From Lachnospiraceae bacterium (lineage in GTDB: Bacteria > Bacillota > Clostridia > Lachnospirales > Lachnospiraceae), in contig SVEZ01000015.1 of the NCBI GenBank assembly GCA_015057115.1, positions 1 through 64,000 of the forward strand: a stretch of 64,000 nt of DNA, written 5' to 3'. This document shows, piece after piece, positions 36,832 to 46,137 of this stretch (within the stretch, counting starts at the first letter, position 1; each line of letters starts with the position of its first letter). The notes under the pieces were generated by a model, which saw nothing but the letters and a program-made list of their open reading frames with translations, was not told the DNA's origin and did no database searches. Made by a program: the position numbers and the translations under genes.

Positions 36832-38700
36832 TTATTCTCCTAAGGTATTTTCAACGACAAACAATCGGATACAGTTATCAATCATAGCTGCATCTGCGTC
36901 TGCGCTGATTCCGGCGCTTAACCAGTAAGCATATTTTCCGGTCATAAGTTTTAGCATTTCCTCAGGATCGGATCCGTGACGAAATTCTGTGTGATAGGTA
37001 GTGGAGGGGGCATCTCCTGCCAGGTAGAAGTATTCATATTCTCCTGCATTTGCATCTGACGTGTGATAGGAGTAAAAGCCCATGCCTTCTGCAGTGGTAA
37101 CGTATTTTTCAAAGGTATAGGTATGGGAGAAAAGTTCTTTTCCATCTTTATCATAGCCGGAGATAGTGTTTCCATCTACCTTAAAGGTTGTCATGCCGCC
37201 TAAAAAGCCACAGTTGAACTGCATTTCTTCCGGTTTGCTGCTAAAAGCTTTTTCTGCATCCGGGCCTGTTAAGGTTCCCTGCATGCTGTGCTTTAATGCA
37301 TCTACGGTAGCTCTTGCATTTTCTTTTCCAACCGTCATTTCAGCATATTTCATCCAAAGGTTATCGTATTCGTCTTTACATAAGGTTTCAAAAAGCGGAG
37401 TATAGCTGCCTTTCATATTCTTCAAAAGGATGGCAGCAGCTTCCTTGCTTCCCTCTTCATACTGATCGGCACTTTGGTAGAGTTGGGAGGTTGTACCGAT
37501 TTGTACGTCGCTTTTGGTCCCGTCAACAGTTACCTCTGTTTTGCAGGATGTAATGATACTGCCTGTGGCACGACCGGCCACGGTTCCCGGAGTGGTTGCG
37601 CCATCAATGCTTCCTTTAACAGAACAGTCAACTACGTTGAAGCGGTCTTCCATACCAAAATAGTAAAGACCGGTTCCAATGAGACCGCCTACATGAGTAG
37701 CGCCTTTTGCAGTGATTTTTACAGTAACATGATTGTCCTTAATAAGAGCCGGCTCCTGTACGGTGCCATCTCCGTCATCACCAACGCCGGCATAACCGCA
37801 AAGACCACCGATGGCGTGACCGTTTTTGGCCTGAATGGTAACTTTGGCAGTGTTGCCAACAACGGAATCCATACATTGTAAGCAACCGCCAATACCGCCC
37901 ATGCCAACAGGCTCATTGCCGGAGGCTTTTATGGTTCCCTTAGCGCTACAGCCGGTTACGGCTCCGGTAAAACCGCCACCCACAACGATTCCGCCGCACT
38001 CGGCTTCATCGGCTTGAATTAGTTGTCCGTCTAAGAAGTTGTTGCTTCCATCTAAGGTAACGGTAATGCCACTGGCTTTGCAATCCTTTACGGTTGCACC
38101 CCAAAGACCGCCAACGATACCACCAACGCAGTTTACGCCTCGTACAGAGTTTTTACCGCTTAAGGTTACTTTTGTAATGCTTCCGCCGTAGGCCATACCC
38201 ACACCGCAGGATGCATAGCGGGAGCCGGATTCGGAAGCGGCCTTGATATTTTTCAATTTCAGATTCTTAATGGTTCCGGTGGTAACGTCAAAAAGACCGG
38301 AGCCCATTTCTTTCTTTTCCTGCTTAATTGTTACATTTTGAATAGTATGGCCTTTTCCGTCAAAGCTTCCGGAGAAACTGCCGGAAAAGTCACCCTTCAT
38401 CATGTCTTCGCCGGTTACGCGACCAATGCTTTTAAAAGTCTTGTTTTTGAGATTCAAGTCTTTCTTAAGAACATAGTGAGCTTTCAAAGTAGCTTTGTTC
38501 TTGCCGATGTTTTGAAGCTGTTTAACCGTTTTAATCTGATAAGGGTTTTTGAGGGTTCCGGATCCACCGGCAAACAGACTGGCAGTAGAAGCTGCATTTG
38601 CAGTAGATGCCGGTATTGTAAGGGGAAGTGCAAAACTTCCTGCCGTAACCGTAATGGCCGTGGCAACCGCACAGGCGGATTTAAAAAAATGTTTTTTCAT
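36832..38700 (-). CDS. Exported GLUG-motif surface protein
   Basis: A 622-residue protein with a signal peptide (about 1-36, ending near STANA). Residues about 45-390 form a beta-helix-like repeat region (GSGTLKNPYQIKTVKQLQN, CVGGIVGGLWGATVK, GMGGIGGCLQCM, IGGLCGYAGVG, HVGGLIGTGLYYFG), the GLUG repeat found in surface adhesins. The last 200 residues are a separate domain I do not recognise. Two ATGs are possible; the one at 38700 is 5 bases from GGAGG and the other only 2. The perfect 16-bp palindrome at 38738-38753 suggests metal-dependent control. Confidence 0.82.
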   Translation of the reverse strand: MKKHFFKSACAVATAITVTAGSFALPLTIPASTANAASTASLFAGGSGTLKNPYQIKTVKQLQNIGKNKATLKAHYVLKKDLNLKNKTFKSIGRVTGEDMMKGDFSGSFSGSFDGKGHTIQNVTIKQEKKEMGSGLFDVTTGTIKNLKLKNIKAASESGSRYASCGVGMAYGGSITKVTLSGKNSVRGVNCVGGIVGGLWGATVKDCKASGITVTLDGSNNFLDGQLIQADEAECGGIVVGGGFTGAVTGCSAKGTIKASGNEPVGMGGIGGCLQCMDSVVGNTAKVTIQAKNGHAIGGLCGYAGVGDDGDGTVQEPALIKDNHVTVKITAKGATHVGGLIGTGLYYFGMEDRFNVVDCSVKGSIDGATTPGTVAGRATGSIITSCKTEVTVDGTKSDVQIGTTSQLYQSADQYEEGSKEAAAILLKNMKGSYTPLFETLCKDEYDNLWMKYAEMTVGKENARATVDALKHSMQGTLTGPDAEKAFSSKPEEMQFNCGFLGGMTTFKVDGNTISGYDKDGKELFSHTYTFEKYVTTAEGMGFYSYHTSDANAGEYEYFYLAGDAPSTTYHTEFRHGSDPEEMLKLMTGKYAYWLSAGISADADAAMIDNCIRLFVVENTLGE

Positions 38701-38737
38701 CATGTCCTCCTTAATGAGTAAGCGATATATAACGTAC

Positions 38738-38753
38738 GTTAGTTATAACTAAC
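38738..38753. promoter_or_regulatory. Perfect 16-bp palindromic operator upstream of the GLUG protein
   Basis: GTTAGTTATAACTAAC is perfectly self-complementary. It differs at one central base from the site at 38850 before the ZIP gene and shares its half-sites with sequences at the dtxR-like promoter region. Confidence 0.7.
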
Positions 38754-38849
38754 ATAATAGCACGATGAGAGCAAATGTCAAGCCGAGAATGAAAAAAATG
38801 TGAAAAGACTTGCCAGGGTTTTGGAATGGTGATAGGATAATTTCAGAAA

Positions 38850-38865
38850 GTTAGTTCTAACTAAC
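38850..38865. promoter_or_regulatory. 16-bp palindromic operator upstream of the ZIP transporter
   Basis: GTTAGTTCTAACTAAC, the same GTTAG-N6-CTAAC motif as at 38738, lies 59 bases before the ZIP start. The regulator is probably the DtxR-like protein encoded at 25351-25740 (inference). Confidence 0.7.
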
Positions 38866-38923
38866 TGAAAGGGATAAGTTTCACACATATTGAAACGTAC
38901 ATATAATGACAGGAGGGATGAGT

Positions 38924-39691
38924 ATGTGGGAGATAATTTTAATTCCGTTTCTGGGAACTTCTCTGGGAGCGGCAAGTGTGTTTTTTATGAAAAAAGAATT
39001 CGGCGAGCTTACAAAGCGTGCCTTAACCGGTTTTACTGCCGGAGTAATGGTAGCGGCATCTTTTTTTAGTTTGTTGGCGCCTGCAGTGGAACAGGCAAAC
39101 GAAGACTACGGGTTACCCTTCGTTCCGGTTTCGGTAGGGTTTGCCGTTGGAATGTTGTTTTTGCTTTTGTTGGATGTATTGGTTCCTCACATTCATTTGG
39201 ATTCCAGTGAAGAGGGTATGAAAAGCGGACTAAAACGTACAACGAAGCTGGTGTTGGCGGTGACCTTACATAATCTGCCGGAGGGAATGGCAGTAGGTAT
39301 TGTGTGTGCAGGCTGGATGTATGGTGATCAGAAGATATCCATGATGGGAGCCCTGTCTTTAGCCATCGGTATTGCCATTCAGAACTTCCCGGAGGGAGCC
39401 ATTGTGTCGGTACCCCTTTATGCGGAAAAGCAGAATAAATTTCGCACCTTTCTTTACGGCGTATTATCCGGTATCGTGGAGCCAATTGGTTCAATTTTGA
39501 TTATCCTTACGGCGGGGCTCTTTTTACCAATGATGCCCTATTTACTAAGTTTTGCCGCCGGTGCCATGATTTATGTGGTAATTGAAGAACTAATTCCTGA
39601 AATGTCACAGGGTCGCCATTCGAATATTAGCACCGTATGTTTCGCCGTTGGATTTATACTGATGATGATTCTCGATATGATGTTCGGATGA
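38924..39691 (+). CDS. ZIP family divalent metal transporter
   Basis: A 255-residue, eight-helix transporter with the ZIP metal-site motifs LHNLPEGMAVGI (helix IV) and IAIQNFPEGAIVSVPL (helix V), plus VVIEELIPE. It imports Zn, Mn or Fe. AGGAGG 7 bases before the ATG at 38924 fixes the start over an ATG 18 bases upstream. The palindromic operator in front fits repression by metal-loaded DtxR/MntR-type regulator. Confidence 0.92.
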   Translation: MWEIILIPFLGTSLGAASVFFMKKEFGELTKRALTGFTAGVMVAASFFSLLAPAVEQANEDYGLPFVPVSVGFAVGMLFLLLLDVLVPHIHLDSSEEGMKSGLKRTTKLVLAVTLHNLPEGMAVGIVCAGWMYGDQKISMMGALSLAIGIAIQNFPEGAIVSVPLYAEKQNKFRTFLYGVLSGIVEPIGSILIILTAGLFLPMMPYLLSFAAGAMIYVVIEELIPEMSQGRHSNISTVCFAVGFILMMILDMMFG

Positions 39692-39729
39692 TGGAATCTT
39701 TCGACATATTCGAAAGTGAAGTGTGGAGA

Positions 39730-39867
39730 ACAACCGGGGGCATATGGCGGATGCAGGACTTTACAAGACGCCGGTACTTGAAAAAGAAACTTGTTTCTTT
39801 TTCTTATGTACCGTTGCGTGTTGTATGGAGCGAGAGCGCTCCTGCGTCGCTATATGCCTCCGGTTGT
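39730..39867 (+). ncRNA. Dispersed structured element, copy A
   Basis: A 138-base branched fold. Outer arms are ACAACCGG / CCGGTTGT plus GGCATAT / ATATGCC. An inner stem (TACAA-ACG-GGTAC / GTACC-GCGT-TTGTA) carries an apical hairpin AAAAAGAAAC / GTTTCTTTTT. A side hairpin contains GC-GAGA-GC, and GCAGGA / TCCTGC closes the junction. The core (CGGTACTT ... TTATGTACCG, GAGCG..AGCGCTCCTGC) is shared with copies B and C. Confidence 0.65.
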
Positions 39868-39990
39868 TTTTACGCTTTACATTCAAACCCTTCACAAGAA
39901 ATTCCCTTAAACTTCACATATCATACCTTTGAAATTCAAATTCAGTGAATAAAGTAATACCAACGAAGAAACAAACGGAGGTGCAAGGTT

Positions 39991-42216
39991 ATGATGAATA
40001 AAAAGAATATGAAACGAATTGCCGGTGCTGCCATGGTGGCTGCAATGCTGGTCAGCAGTACACCGGCAGTACCTATAGTAAGTTACGCGGCAACTGCCAA
40101 AGCCACAGTGCTGACAGTAAAGGATTCTTCCGAAGTCACCATTTCCGAGGATGGTGTTTATGAACTTTCCGGAAGCTATAAGGATACCGTTATCAATGTG
40201 GAAAAGGGCGTAACCGCAGAACTCATTTTTAATAAACTCACCTTAACAGATAAAAACGCATCTGCCGAGAACATGGTTACCATTGGAAAAAATGCCAAAG
40301 TGACCATTACCTTAAAGGGAAGTTCTAAGCTTATCGGCAGCAGTAGCAGTGAAACGCTGGAAAGTGCCATTGTCCATAAGAAGGATGGAGGCGAAGGAAG
40401 CTTAACCATTCGAGACGGCGGCAACGGAAGCTTAACCATTACCGGAACAAAGGACGATGGTATTAAATACAAAGAAGGAACCGTTACCATTGAAAGCGGT
40501 ACACTGAAAATCACAGATTGCCACGGTGACGGCATACAGGCAGAAAACGTTAGCATCACCGGCGGATATGTGGATATTACAACGGTATATGATGAGGCAG
40601 ATACAAGTTTTTATACCTCCGGTAATAATGTAAGTGGTAAAAATACCATTACCGAACAGGAAAATACCAAGGTGGAACGCGTCAATGTAGATACCGGAAG
40701 CCATAAAGGTATTAAGGTTGGTACAAAAGCGAAGACCTACAGTTACAAGTCTGTAACAAGTGAGGATTTGGAAGCAAACAAAACCTATACCCAGGAGGGA
40801 AGCGGTCTTTTATCCATTACCGGCGGTACGGTTGTGATAAATACTGCAGGAACTGGTTTAAAAGCCAACAAACTGACAACAACGGGGTATACTGCAACCA
40901 GCAGTGGCAAATATATTGTAGGATCTCCGGACGATGCACTTGCGTCCAATGGAGACATTGTGATTTCCGGAAAAGCAAAGGTCACCGTTACCTCCTCTGA
41001 TGATGGCCTTTCCGCAGCCGGAACCGTAACCATTAAGGATACAGCCACCGTAGATATTCAAAAAGCCTATGAGGGTGTGGAAGCAGAAAAAATCATTATC
41101 GGTGAGAAAAACGCCACAAGCGGTCCTAACGTCACCATCGAGTCTAACGATGATGGTATGAATGCTTCCGGCAAAACCGTAACCTATGTTTACGACGACG
41201 AAACAGAAAGCACCTATACCAAAACCTCCGTTTCCGATGGAACCAATGCCATCAATATATATAGTGGAAAAGTAACCATTAAGATAGATAGTGAAAATGC
41301 TAAAACCGTTAAACTGAACAACTCCTCCCTTACGTATCAGTCCAGCGGCGACGGCATGGACAGCAACGGTGATATTGATATAGAAGGTGGAGAAGTGTAT
41401 GTATTCGGTCAGAGTACCGGCGATAATTCTCCAATCGACATGGATGGCAACTACACCTTGTCAAAAAATGCCACTGTATTGGCAGTGGGATGTAACCCTA
41501 TGGGCGAGGTGACACCAAAGGCCGGAGACAGTGTATATGTAACCTATGGTGAAAGCGGAAATATGGGACAGTTCCCGGGTATGCAGACAGATGGAAGCAT
41601 GCCAACCCCGCCAACAGACGGAAGCATGCCGACTCCTCCAAGTGACGGTCAATTCCCAACGGATGGAAATATGCCAACTCCGCCAACGGACGGACAACAG
41701 CCGCCTGAGGGACAGAACCCCCTCGGCGGAACCGCCAGCATTGCAGCCGGCAGTGTCGTAACGGTAAAAAGCGGTGATACCACAGTTTACGAAACCACCA
41801 TACCCTACGCGGCATCCTATATTTTCTATGCATCACCGATGTTAAGTTCGGATGCGGAAAATACCATTACGGTTTCGGAAAAAACTACAGATGACAGTCA
41901 GACTACAGATACAAAGACTACGGAGACCATTAAGGGTAAGACTACTACCATCAAAACAGCAAAAGCTCTTGGTAAGCAGAAAATCAAAGTGACCTGGGAA
42001 AAGAATTCTTTAGCTGACGGTTACCAGATTGCATATCGTAAAAAGGGTGGCAGCTGGAAGTATGTTACCGTAAGTAATAAGACCACCGTATCCAAGGTTT
42101 TGACAGGATTGAAGAAGGGCAAAACCTACGAAGTAAAGGTACGGGCATATCAGAAAGTGAATGGAAAGAAGGTATACGCAAAGTATTCCAAAGTTCGAAC
42201 ATTAAAATGTAAATAA
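39991..42216 (+). CDS. Cthe_2159-like carbohydrate-binding beta-helix protein with fibronectin III-like C-terminus
   Basis: A 741-residue exported protein. A signal peptide (about 1-34) precedes a long right-handed beta-helix region (about 40-530; DDGIKYKEGTVTIESGTLKITD, DGIQAENVSITGGYVDI, SSDDGLSAAGTVTIKD, SNDDGMNASGKTV, GDGMDSNGDIDIEGGEVYV) of the DUF4353/Cthe_2159 type, some of which bind pectin or cellulose. A Pro-rich linker with repeats of DGxMPTPPxDG spans about 525-575, and a fibronectin III-like domain ends the protein (KIKVTWEKNSLADGYQIAYR ... GLKKGKTYEVKVRAY). GGAGGTG precedes the first ATG. A terminator follows. Confidence 0.85.
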   Translation: MMNKKNMKRIAGAAMVAAMLVSSTPAVPIVSYAATAKATVLTVKDSSEVTISEDGVYELSGSYKDTVINVEKGVTAELIFNKLTLTDKNASAENMVTIGKNAKVTITLKGSSKLIGSSSSETLESAIVHKKDGGEGSLTIRDGGNGSLTITGTKDDGIKYKEGTVTIESGTLKITDCHGDGIQAENVSITGGYVDITTVYDEADTSFYTSGNNVSGKNTITEQENTKVERVNVDTGSHKGIKVGTKAKTYSYKSVTSEDLEANKTYTQEGSGLLSITGGTVVINTAGTGLKANKLTTTGYTATSSGKYIVGSPDDALASNGDIVISGKAKVTVTSSDDGLSAAGTVTIKDTATVDIQKAYEGVEAEKIIIGEKNATSGPNVTIESNDDGMNASGKTVTYVYDDETESTYTKTSVSDGTNAINIYSGKVTIKIDSENAKTVKLNNSSLTYQSSGDGMDSNGDIDIEGGEVYVFGQSTGDNSPIDMDGNYTLSKNATVLAVGCNPMGEVTPKAGDSVYVTYGESGNMGQFPGMQTDGSMPTPPTDGSMPTPPSDGQFPTDGNMPTPPTDGQQPPEGQNPLGGTASIAAGSVVTVKSGDTTVYETTIPYAASYIFYASPMLSSDAENTITVSEKTTDDSQTTDTKTTETIKGKTTTIKTAKALGKQKIKVTWEKNSLADGYQIAYRKKGGSWKYVTVSNKTTVSKVLTGLKKGKTYEVKVRAYQKVNGKKVYAKYSKVRTLKCK

Positions 42217-42250
42217 CCACAACATTATATCTCCTCCAATATTTTAAGAT

Positions 42251-42313
42251 AATCTCTCTTATTTTGTAAGATGACCGGAAAACCGGGTTCTTATAGGGTA
42301 AGAGAGATTTTTT
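42251..42313 (+). terminator. Terminator after the beta-helix protein
   Basis: An 11-bp outer stem (AATCTCTCTTA / TAAGAGAGATT) is followed by TTTT and encloses a small CCGG-AAAA-CCGG hairpin. Confidence 0.75.
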
Positions 42314-42394
42314 GCCACTTGCAAAGTATTTGACAATGGGGTAAAGTGACAGTAGGAATACAGAAGAAAATGTGCACATACAACGGGAGATGAC

Positions 42395-42955
42395 ATGTTA
42401 GATCGGGACATTATTGATTTATATTTCAAACGGGACGAGGCCGCGATTGTCAGGACGAAGGAGAAATACGGGAATTACCTGTTTACAGTGGCGTCCAATA
42501 TTGTGGAGATTCGAGAGGATGCAGAGGAGTGTGTCAATGACACCTATCTGGATGCCTGGAATTCTATGCCCCCAAAGTTCCCGGATTTTTTAAAACTCTA
42601 TTTGGCAAAGCTAACCAGAAATCGGGCCTTTCATGTTTTTCGGGACAAAAGAGCGAAAAAGCGCGGAGCCGGGGAAATGCCGGTGGTATTGGATGAATTG
42701 TCGGAATGTCTTTCCGGCGGGAAAGAACCGGAGGAGCTTTTGGATGAAAAAGAGCTGGCAGCCATTATCGGAGAGTTTTTGGAAAAAGCGGGAGAGGCTG
42801 AACGGGGGATGTTTTTATGCCGGTATTTTTACGCCCAGCCCGTAAAAACCATTGCAAAGCAGTTTGGCGTCAGTGAGAACTATGTATCCGTGAATCTTCA
42901 CCGGATGCGGGAGAAACTAAAGGGTTATCTTGCTACGGAAGGAGTGTATGTGTAA
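42395..42955 (+). CDS. ECF-type RNA polymerase sigma factor
   Basis: A 186-residue sigma factor. Region 2 (DLYFKRDEAAIVRTKEKYGNYLFTVASNIV, EECVNDTYLDAWNS) and region 4 (IAKQFGVSENYVSVNLHRMREKLK) are present and region 3 is missing. GGGAGA precedes the ATG. The stop overlaps the next gene (TAATG), which encodes the membrane-anchored serpin fusion, so the two form a sigma/anti-sigma type pair. Confidence 0.92.
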   Translation: MLDRDIIDLYFKRDEAAIVRTKEKYGNYLFTVASNIVEIREDAEECVNDTYLDAWNSMPPKFPDFLKLYLAKLTRNRAFHVFRDKRAKKRGAGEMPVVLDELSECLSGGKEPEELLDEKELAAIIGEFLEKAGEAERGMFLCRYFYAQPVKTIAKQFGVSENYVSVNLHRMREKLKGYLATEGVYV

Positions 42956-44490
42956 TGAATGAGAATAATAAAGACAAACGGACAGAGCGCCTGTTTTTGG
43001 CTATAGGACAGGTGGATGAGAAGCTTATTAGGTCTACAGAACCAACCCATAAGAAGCGGGATAAATATGTAGTGCGGCTATTGGCAACGGCGGCGGTTCT
43101 CACCCTGGTATTCTTCGGAGCAAAGGCGGTATTTAGCCCTGCCGGAGGTGCCGGTAAGGAGGGGGCTATGACCCTTTCCGAAGGAGAAAAAGGGGATGCC
43201 AATGCCGGTGAGGATTTGGAAGGTTGTCAATTTGACACATTTTATGGAGGAAATCAGCCTGCACTTGTATTTGTAGAGGCTTCCAATCCTTTGCAGACAA
43301 CAGATGATGAATTGGATTATTCCACCACGTTGAACAGCAACTCCGCCGGCGTGGAAAGAGAAGAAGGAACAGCAAAAAGTACGCTGCCAAGGAGTTTTAC
43401 ATCCTGGTTAACGGAGACGGACCGTACACAGAAATTATTGTCTGTTGCGGGAGAGGAGAATCGAGTTCTTTCACCTTTAAGTATTTCCATGGAAATGGCT
43501 ATGCTAGCGGAACTAAGTAATGGGGAAAGTCGAAGTGAATTGCTGGCGGAGATGGGATACGGCGATAATACAAAGGAGAATCGCGAAGCTTTTCGTCAAG
43601 AAGTGCAAAGAATATGGGAACAGACCTACTATGATACAGTAGATGGAAGTGCCTGCCATTATTCCAATGCGCTATGGCTTCGAAATGATGCTAAATATTC
43701 TTTCAAGAAGATTACAAAGGTGGCAGATGATTATAATACATCCTCCTATGGAGGAGAGATAGGAAACGCTATGTATACCTGGTATCACAATCAGTGGCTG
43801 GAAAAAGCTACCGCAGGTGGTATTAAGGAGGAGACAAAAGAGGATGCCTTTCCAAAGAATATGGAAATCGGTGTGTCTTCCGCAATTCATTATCTGGGAT
43901 TCTGGGAAAAGGGATTTCAAATGAAGAAGGAACAGGTTTTTCATGGAACCAACGGGGATAGACAAGTAAGTATGAATGAGGGAACAGGGGAGTATAGGGT
44001 CTATCGTGGGGAACACTATGTGGCTGCGGAAATCCCTATGAAGGATGGCAAAAACTTCCTGCTGTTTTTACCGGATGAAGGATATAAGCTGGCAGATGTA
44101 TATGCTGAGGAAAGTTATACGGAAATTTTGCAGGGCATCAGAAACGGCGAGGTAAAGCGTATCAATCTTTCCTTCCCGCAGTTTGACATTACCACAAAGC
44201 TAGACTTAAAAGAAACCATGGAGGAGTTTGGTATCAAAGGAATCTTTTCCAATGACAAAGCATTCCGAAAGTTTGTGAATGGAGGGGATAACGTTACCAA
44301 TCTGCATCATGCACTACATTTTAGAATCGGGTCCGGTGGTATAAATACTTCATCCTATCAGGATAGCCTGGCGGAAGAAGGTATCCAAAAGGACAAGGGG
44401 GCAGAAAAGATTTGTTTTGACCGGCCTTTTGGTTTTGCGGTTACAGACGGAACAGGATTGGTATATTTTGAGGGAACCATGCAGCAGTAA
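42955..44490 (+). CDS. Membrane-anchored serpin with anti-sigma-like N-terminus
   Basis: A 511-residue protein. Residues 1-38 are cytoplasmic and resemble anti-sigma proteins encoded beside ECF sigma genes (TERLFLAIGQVDEKLI). A membrane helix follows (about 40-62), then a low-complexity linker (about 65-145) and a serpin domain (about 150-510; VLSPLSISMEMAMLAELSNGESRSELL, NALWLRNDAKY, SAIHYLGFWEKGF, EIPMKDGKNFLLFLPDE, FDRPFGFAVTDGTGLVYFEGTM). The reactive-loop hinge is GSGGINTSSY, small residues compatible with inhibition. Translational coupling to the sigma factor suggests that extracellular protease binding is transmitted to the sigma factor (inference). Confidence 0.85.
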   Translation: MNENNKDKRTERLFLAIGQVDEKLIRSTEPTHKKRDKYVVRLLATAAVLTLVFFGAKAVFSPAGGAGKEGAMTLSEGEKGDANAGEDLEGCQFDTFYGGNQPALVFVEASNPLQTTDDELDYSTTLNSNSAGVEREEGTAKSTLPRSFTSWLTETDRTQKLLSVAGEENRVLSPLSISMEMAMLAELSNGESRSELLAEMGYGDNTKENREAFRQEVQRIWEQTYYDTVDGSACHYSNALWLRNDAKYSFKKITKVADDYNTSSYGGEIGNAMYTWYHNQWLEKATAGGIKEETKEDAFPKNMEIGVSSAIHYLGFWEKGFQMKKEQVFHGTNGDRQVSMNEGTGEYRVYRGEHYVAAEIPMKDGKNFLLFLPDEGYKLADVYAEESYTEILQGIRNGEVKRINLSFPQFDITTKLDLKETMEEFGIKGIFSNDKAFRKFVNGGDNVTNLHHALHFRIGSGGINTSSYQDSLAEEGIQKDKGAEKICFDRPFGFAVTDGTGLVYFEGTMQQ

Positions 44491-44501
44491 GGAGGGGCTT
44501 T

Positions 44502-46013
44502 ATGAGAAAAAGATGGATTAGTGCGCTTATTGTAGCGGCGCTGGCACTTGGATTATGGGGAACCATAGCCGGTTCCAACGTCAATAGACCGGAGAAGAAG
44601 ATTGTATCTACAAAAAGTAAGCCGGGTGGAGCTCTTTTGGCAAAAGCAGCAAATTCGGAGGAAACGGAGAAAGCAGGAAGCTTCACTTTTACAGAGAATC
44701 TTGCAGGAAGCAAACTGGCCCAGAAAATATTAAAACCGGAACTTCCCGAAAATAAAGTATATTCGCCCCTTACCTTAGGGATGGCCATGGCTATGTTGGC
44801 GGATGCCGCTACCGGAGAAACCAGGCAGGAAATCTTAGATGCCATGGGATGGGCATCCATGGAAGACCTTGATAAAATGGTAAAAGTGGCTTACGGATCC
44901 GTGAATCAGAAAAAGGATGAGGGTGAAAGTTCTATCGCCAATGCCCTTTGGCTCAGAGAAGATATGAAATTTCGGGAAGAGAAAATCTCAGAACTGGCTG
45001 GAAGCTTTTATGCAGACGTTTTTTCAGGAAAAATGGGTTCCGAAGATTACGATAAACTGCATCAGGATTGGCTGAATGAAAAGACCGGTGGTTTGTTGAA
45101 AGAGGCGGTCAAAAATCGAAAGTTTAAAGAAACCTTGGGGATTTGCCTATTATCCGCTAGCTATTATCGACAGCTTTGGCCTGAGAAAATGACCTTATTG
45201 GAAAATCGTCTGTTTCTGGGCGGGGCTTATGGAAATACCAGAGTGGATATGCTTTCTGCAAGCCAGAAGCTTGACTATTATCGGGGAGAGCACTACAGCA
45301 GCGTGGGCTTGCCGCTTAAAAACGGAACGATATTCTGGCTGTTCTTGCCGGACATGGAATATAACGTGAGTGAGGTACTAAAGGATGATACTTACCTTTC
45401 CGTTATGAAAGGGGACGTGGAGCCGGTGGAAGAAAAAGCGGATGTAGAGCTGTGCTTTCCAAGAATGGATTGTATGACCGACATAGATGCTAAGAAAGCT
45501 ATCTGCGAACTGGGATATTTGCGGGCATTTGATAATCGCGCCGATTTTTCGGAATTGACAGAGTATGATTTATTTGTGCGTAACATTCCTCATGCTACCA
45601 GAATTTGTGTGGATGAGTATGGAATAACGGCAGCTGCTTATGCGGAGGCAGAGCTGGACGAGGGTGCCTTAATGCTGGATGACCGTAACTATTTTATTTG
45701 CAATCGTCCTTTCTTCTATGCGGTGGCTGACAGTGAGGGAATGGTATACTATGAGGGCGTTATGAAGACCGGCGAAGAAATTCCGGATGATGAAGTGAAG
45801 ATCCGCCGTCCCATTGTACAGGTAAACGGCAAAATCTACCAGAAAACCGACGAACTGGCAACGGTTACCTGCGGAGTGGCGGATGGCAGGATCCTGTATG
45901 CGGAGGCAGCCGACAAAGGGCTTACCGAGGATAATACCAGCAACTTTGGCGAAGGCTATCCGTATCAGTATTCCGACGAAGGTCATCTGAGTGTGAATAT
46001 AGACGGCACCTAG
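44502..46013 (+). CDS. Second exported serpin, C-terminal domain cut by an in-frame TAG
   Basis: A 503-residue protein with an N-terminal membrane or signal segment (about 5-23), a serpin domain (about 65-425; VYSPLTLGMAMAMLADAATGETRQEIL, NALWLREDMKF, CNRPFFYAVADSEGMVYYEGVM) and a C-terminal domain (about 437-503; VQVNGKIYQ, TCGVADGRI, TSNFGEGYPYQY, LSVNIDGT). The reactive-loop hinge (DEYGITAAAYAEAE) is Ala-rich, as in inhibitory serpins. After the TAG at 46011-46013 the same frame continues for 26 protein-like codons (YVFEYVPDISTIYYK...) to TAA at 46092-46094. Relatives of this small domain end in a Trp followed by xxFE, so TAG probably replaced a TGG. Confidence 0.85.
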   Translation: MRKRWISALIVAALALGLWGTIAGSNVNRPEKKIVSTKSKPGGALLAKAANSEETEKAGSFTFTENLAGSKLAQKILKPELPENKVYSPLTLGMAMAMLADAATGETRQEILDAMGWASMEDLDKMVKVAYGSVNQKKDEGESSIANALWLREDMKFREEKISELAGSFYADVFSGKMGSEDYDKLHQDWLNEKTGGLLKEAVKNRKFKETLGICLLSASYYRQLWPEKMTLLENRLFLGGAYGNTRVDMLSASQKLDYYRGEHYSSVGLPLKNGTIFWLFLPDMEYNVSEVLKDDTYLSVMKGDVEPVEEKADVELCFPRMDCMTDIDAKKAICELGYLRAFDNRADFSELTEYDLFVRNIPHATRICVDEYGITAAAYAEAELDEGALMLDDRNYFICNRPFFYAVADSEGMVYYEGVMKTGEEIPDDEVKIRRPIVQVNGKIYQKTDELATVTCGVADGRILYAEAADKGLTEDNTSNFGEGYPYQYSDEGHLSVNIDGT

Positions 46014-46137
46014 TATGTATTTGAATATGTACCGGACATCAGCACCATTTATTATAAGCCCAAGGATCAGGGGGCAGATCGTCCGCAGGATTAATTGGGA
46101 ATTGCAAGAATGTGTTGCAGAGGGCTCACATCCCAAT

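Noticed and set aside
40176-41836. Long antisense open frames across the beta-helix gene
   Set aside because: They arise from the repetitive codon use of the plus-strand gene, which has a signal peptide, domain structure and ribosome-binding site. The antisense products have none of these.
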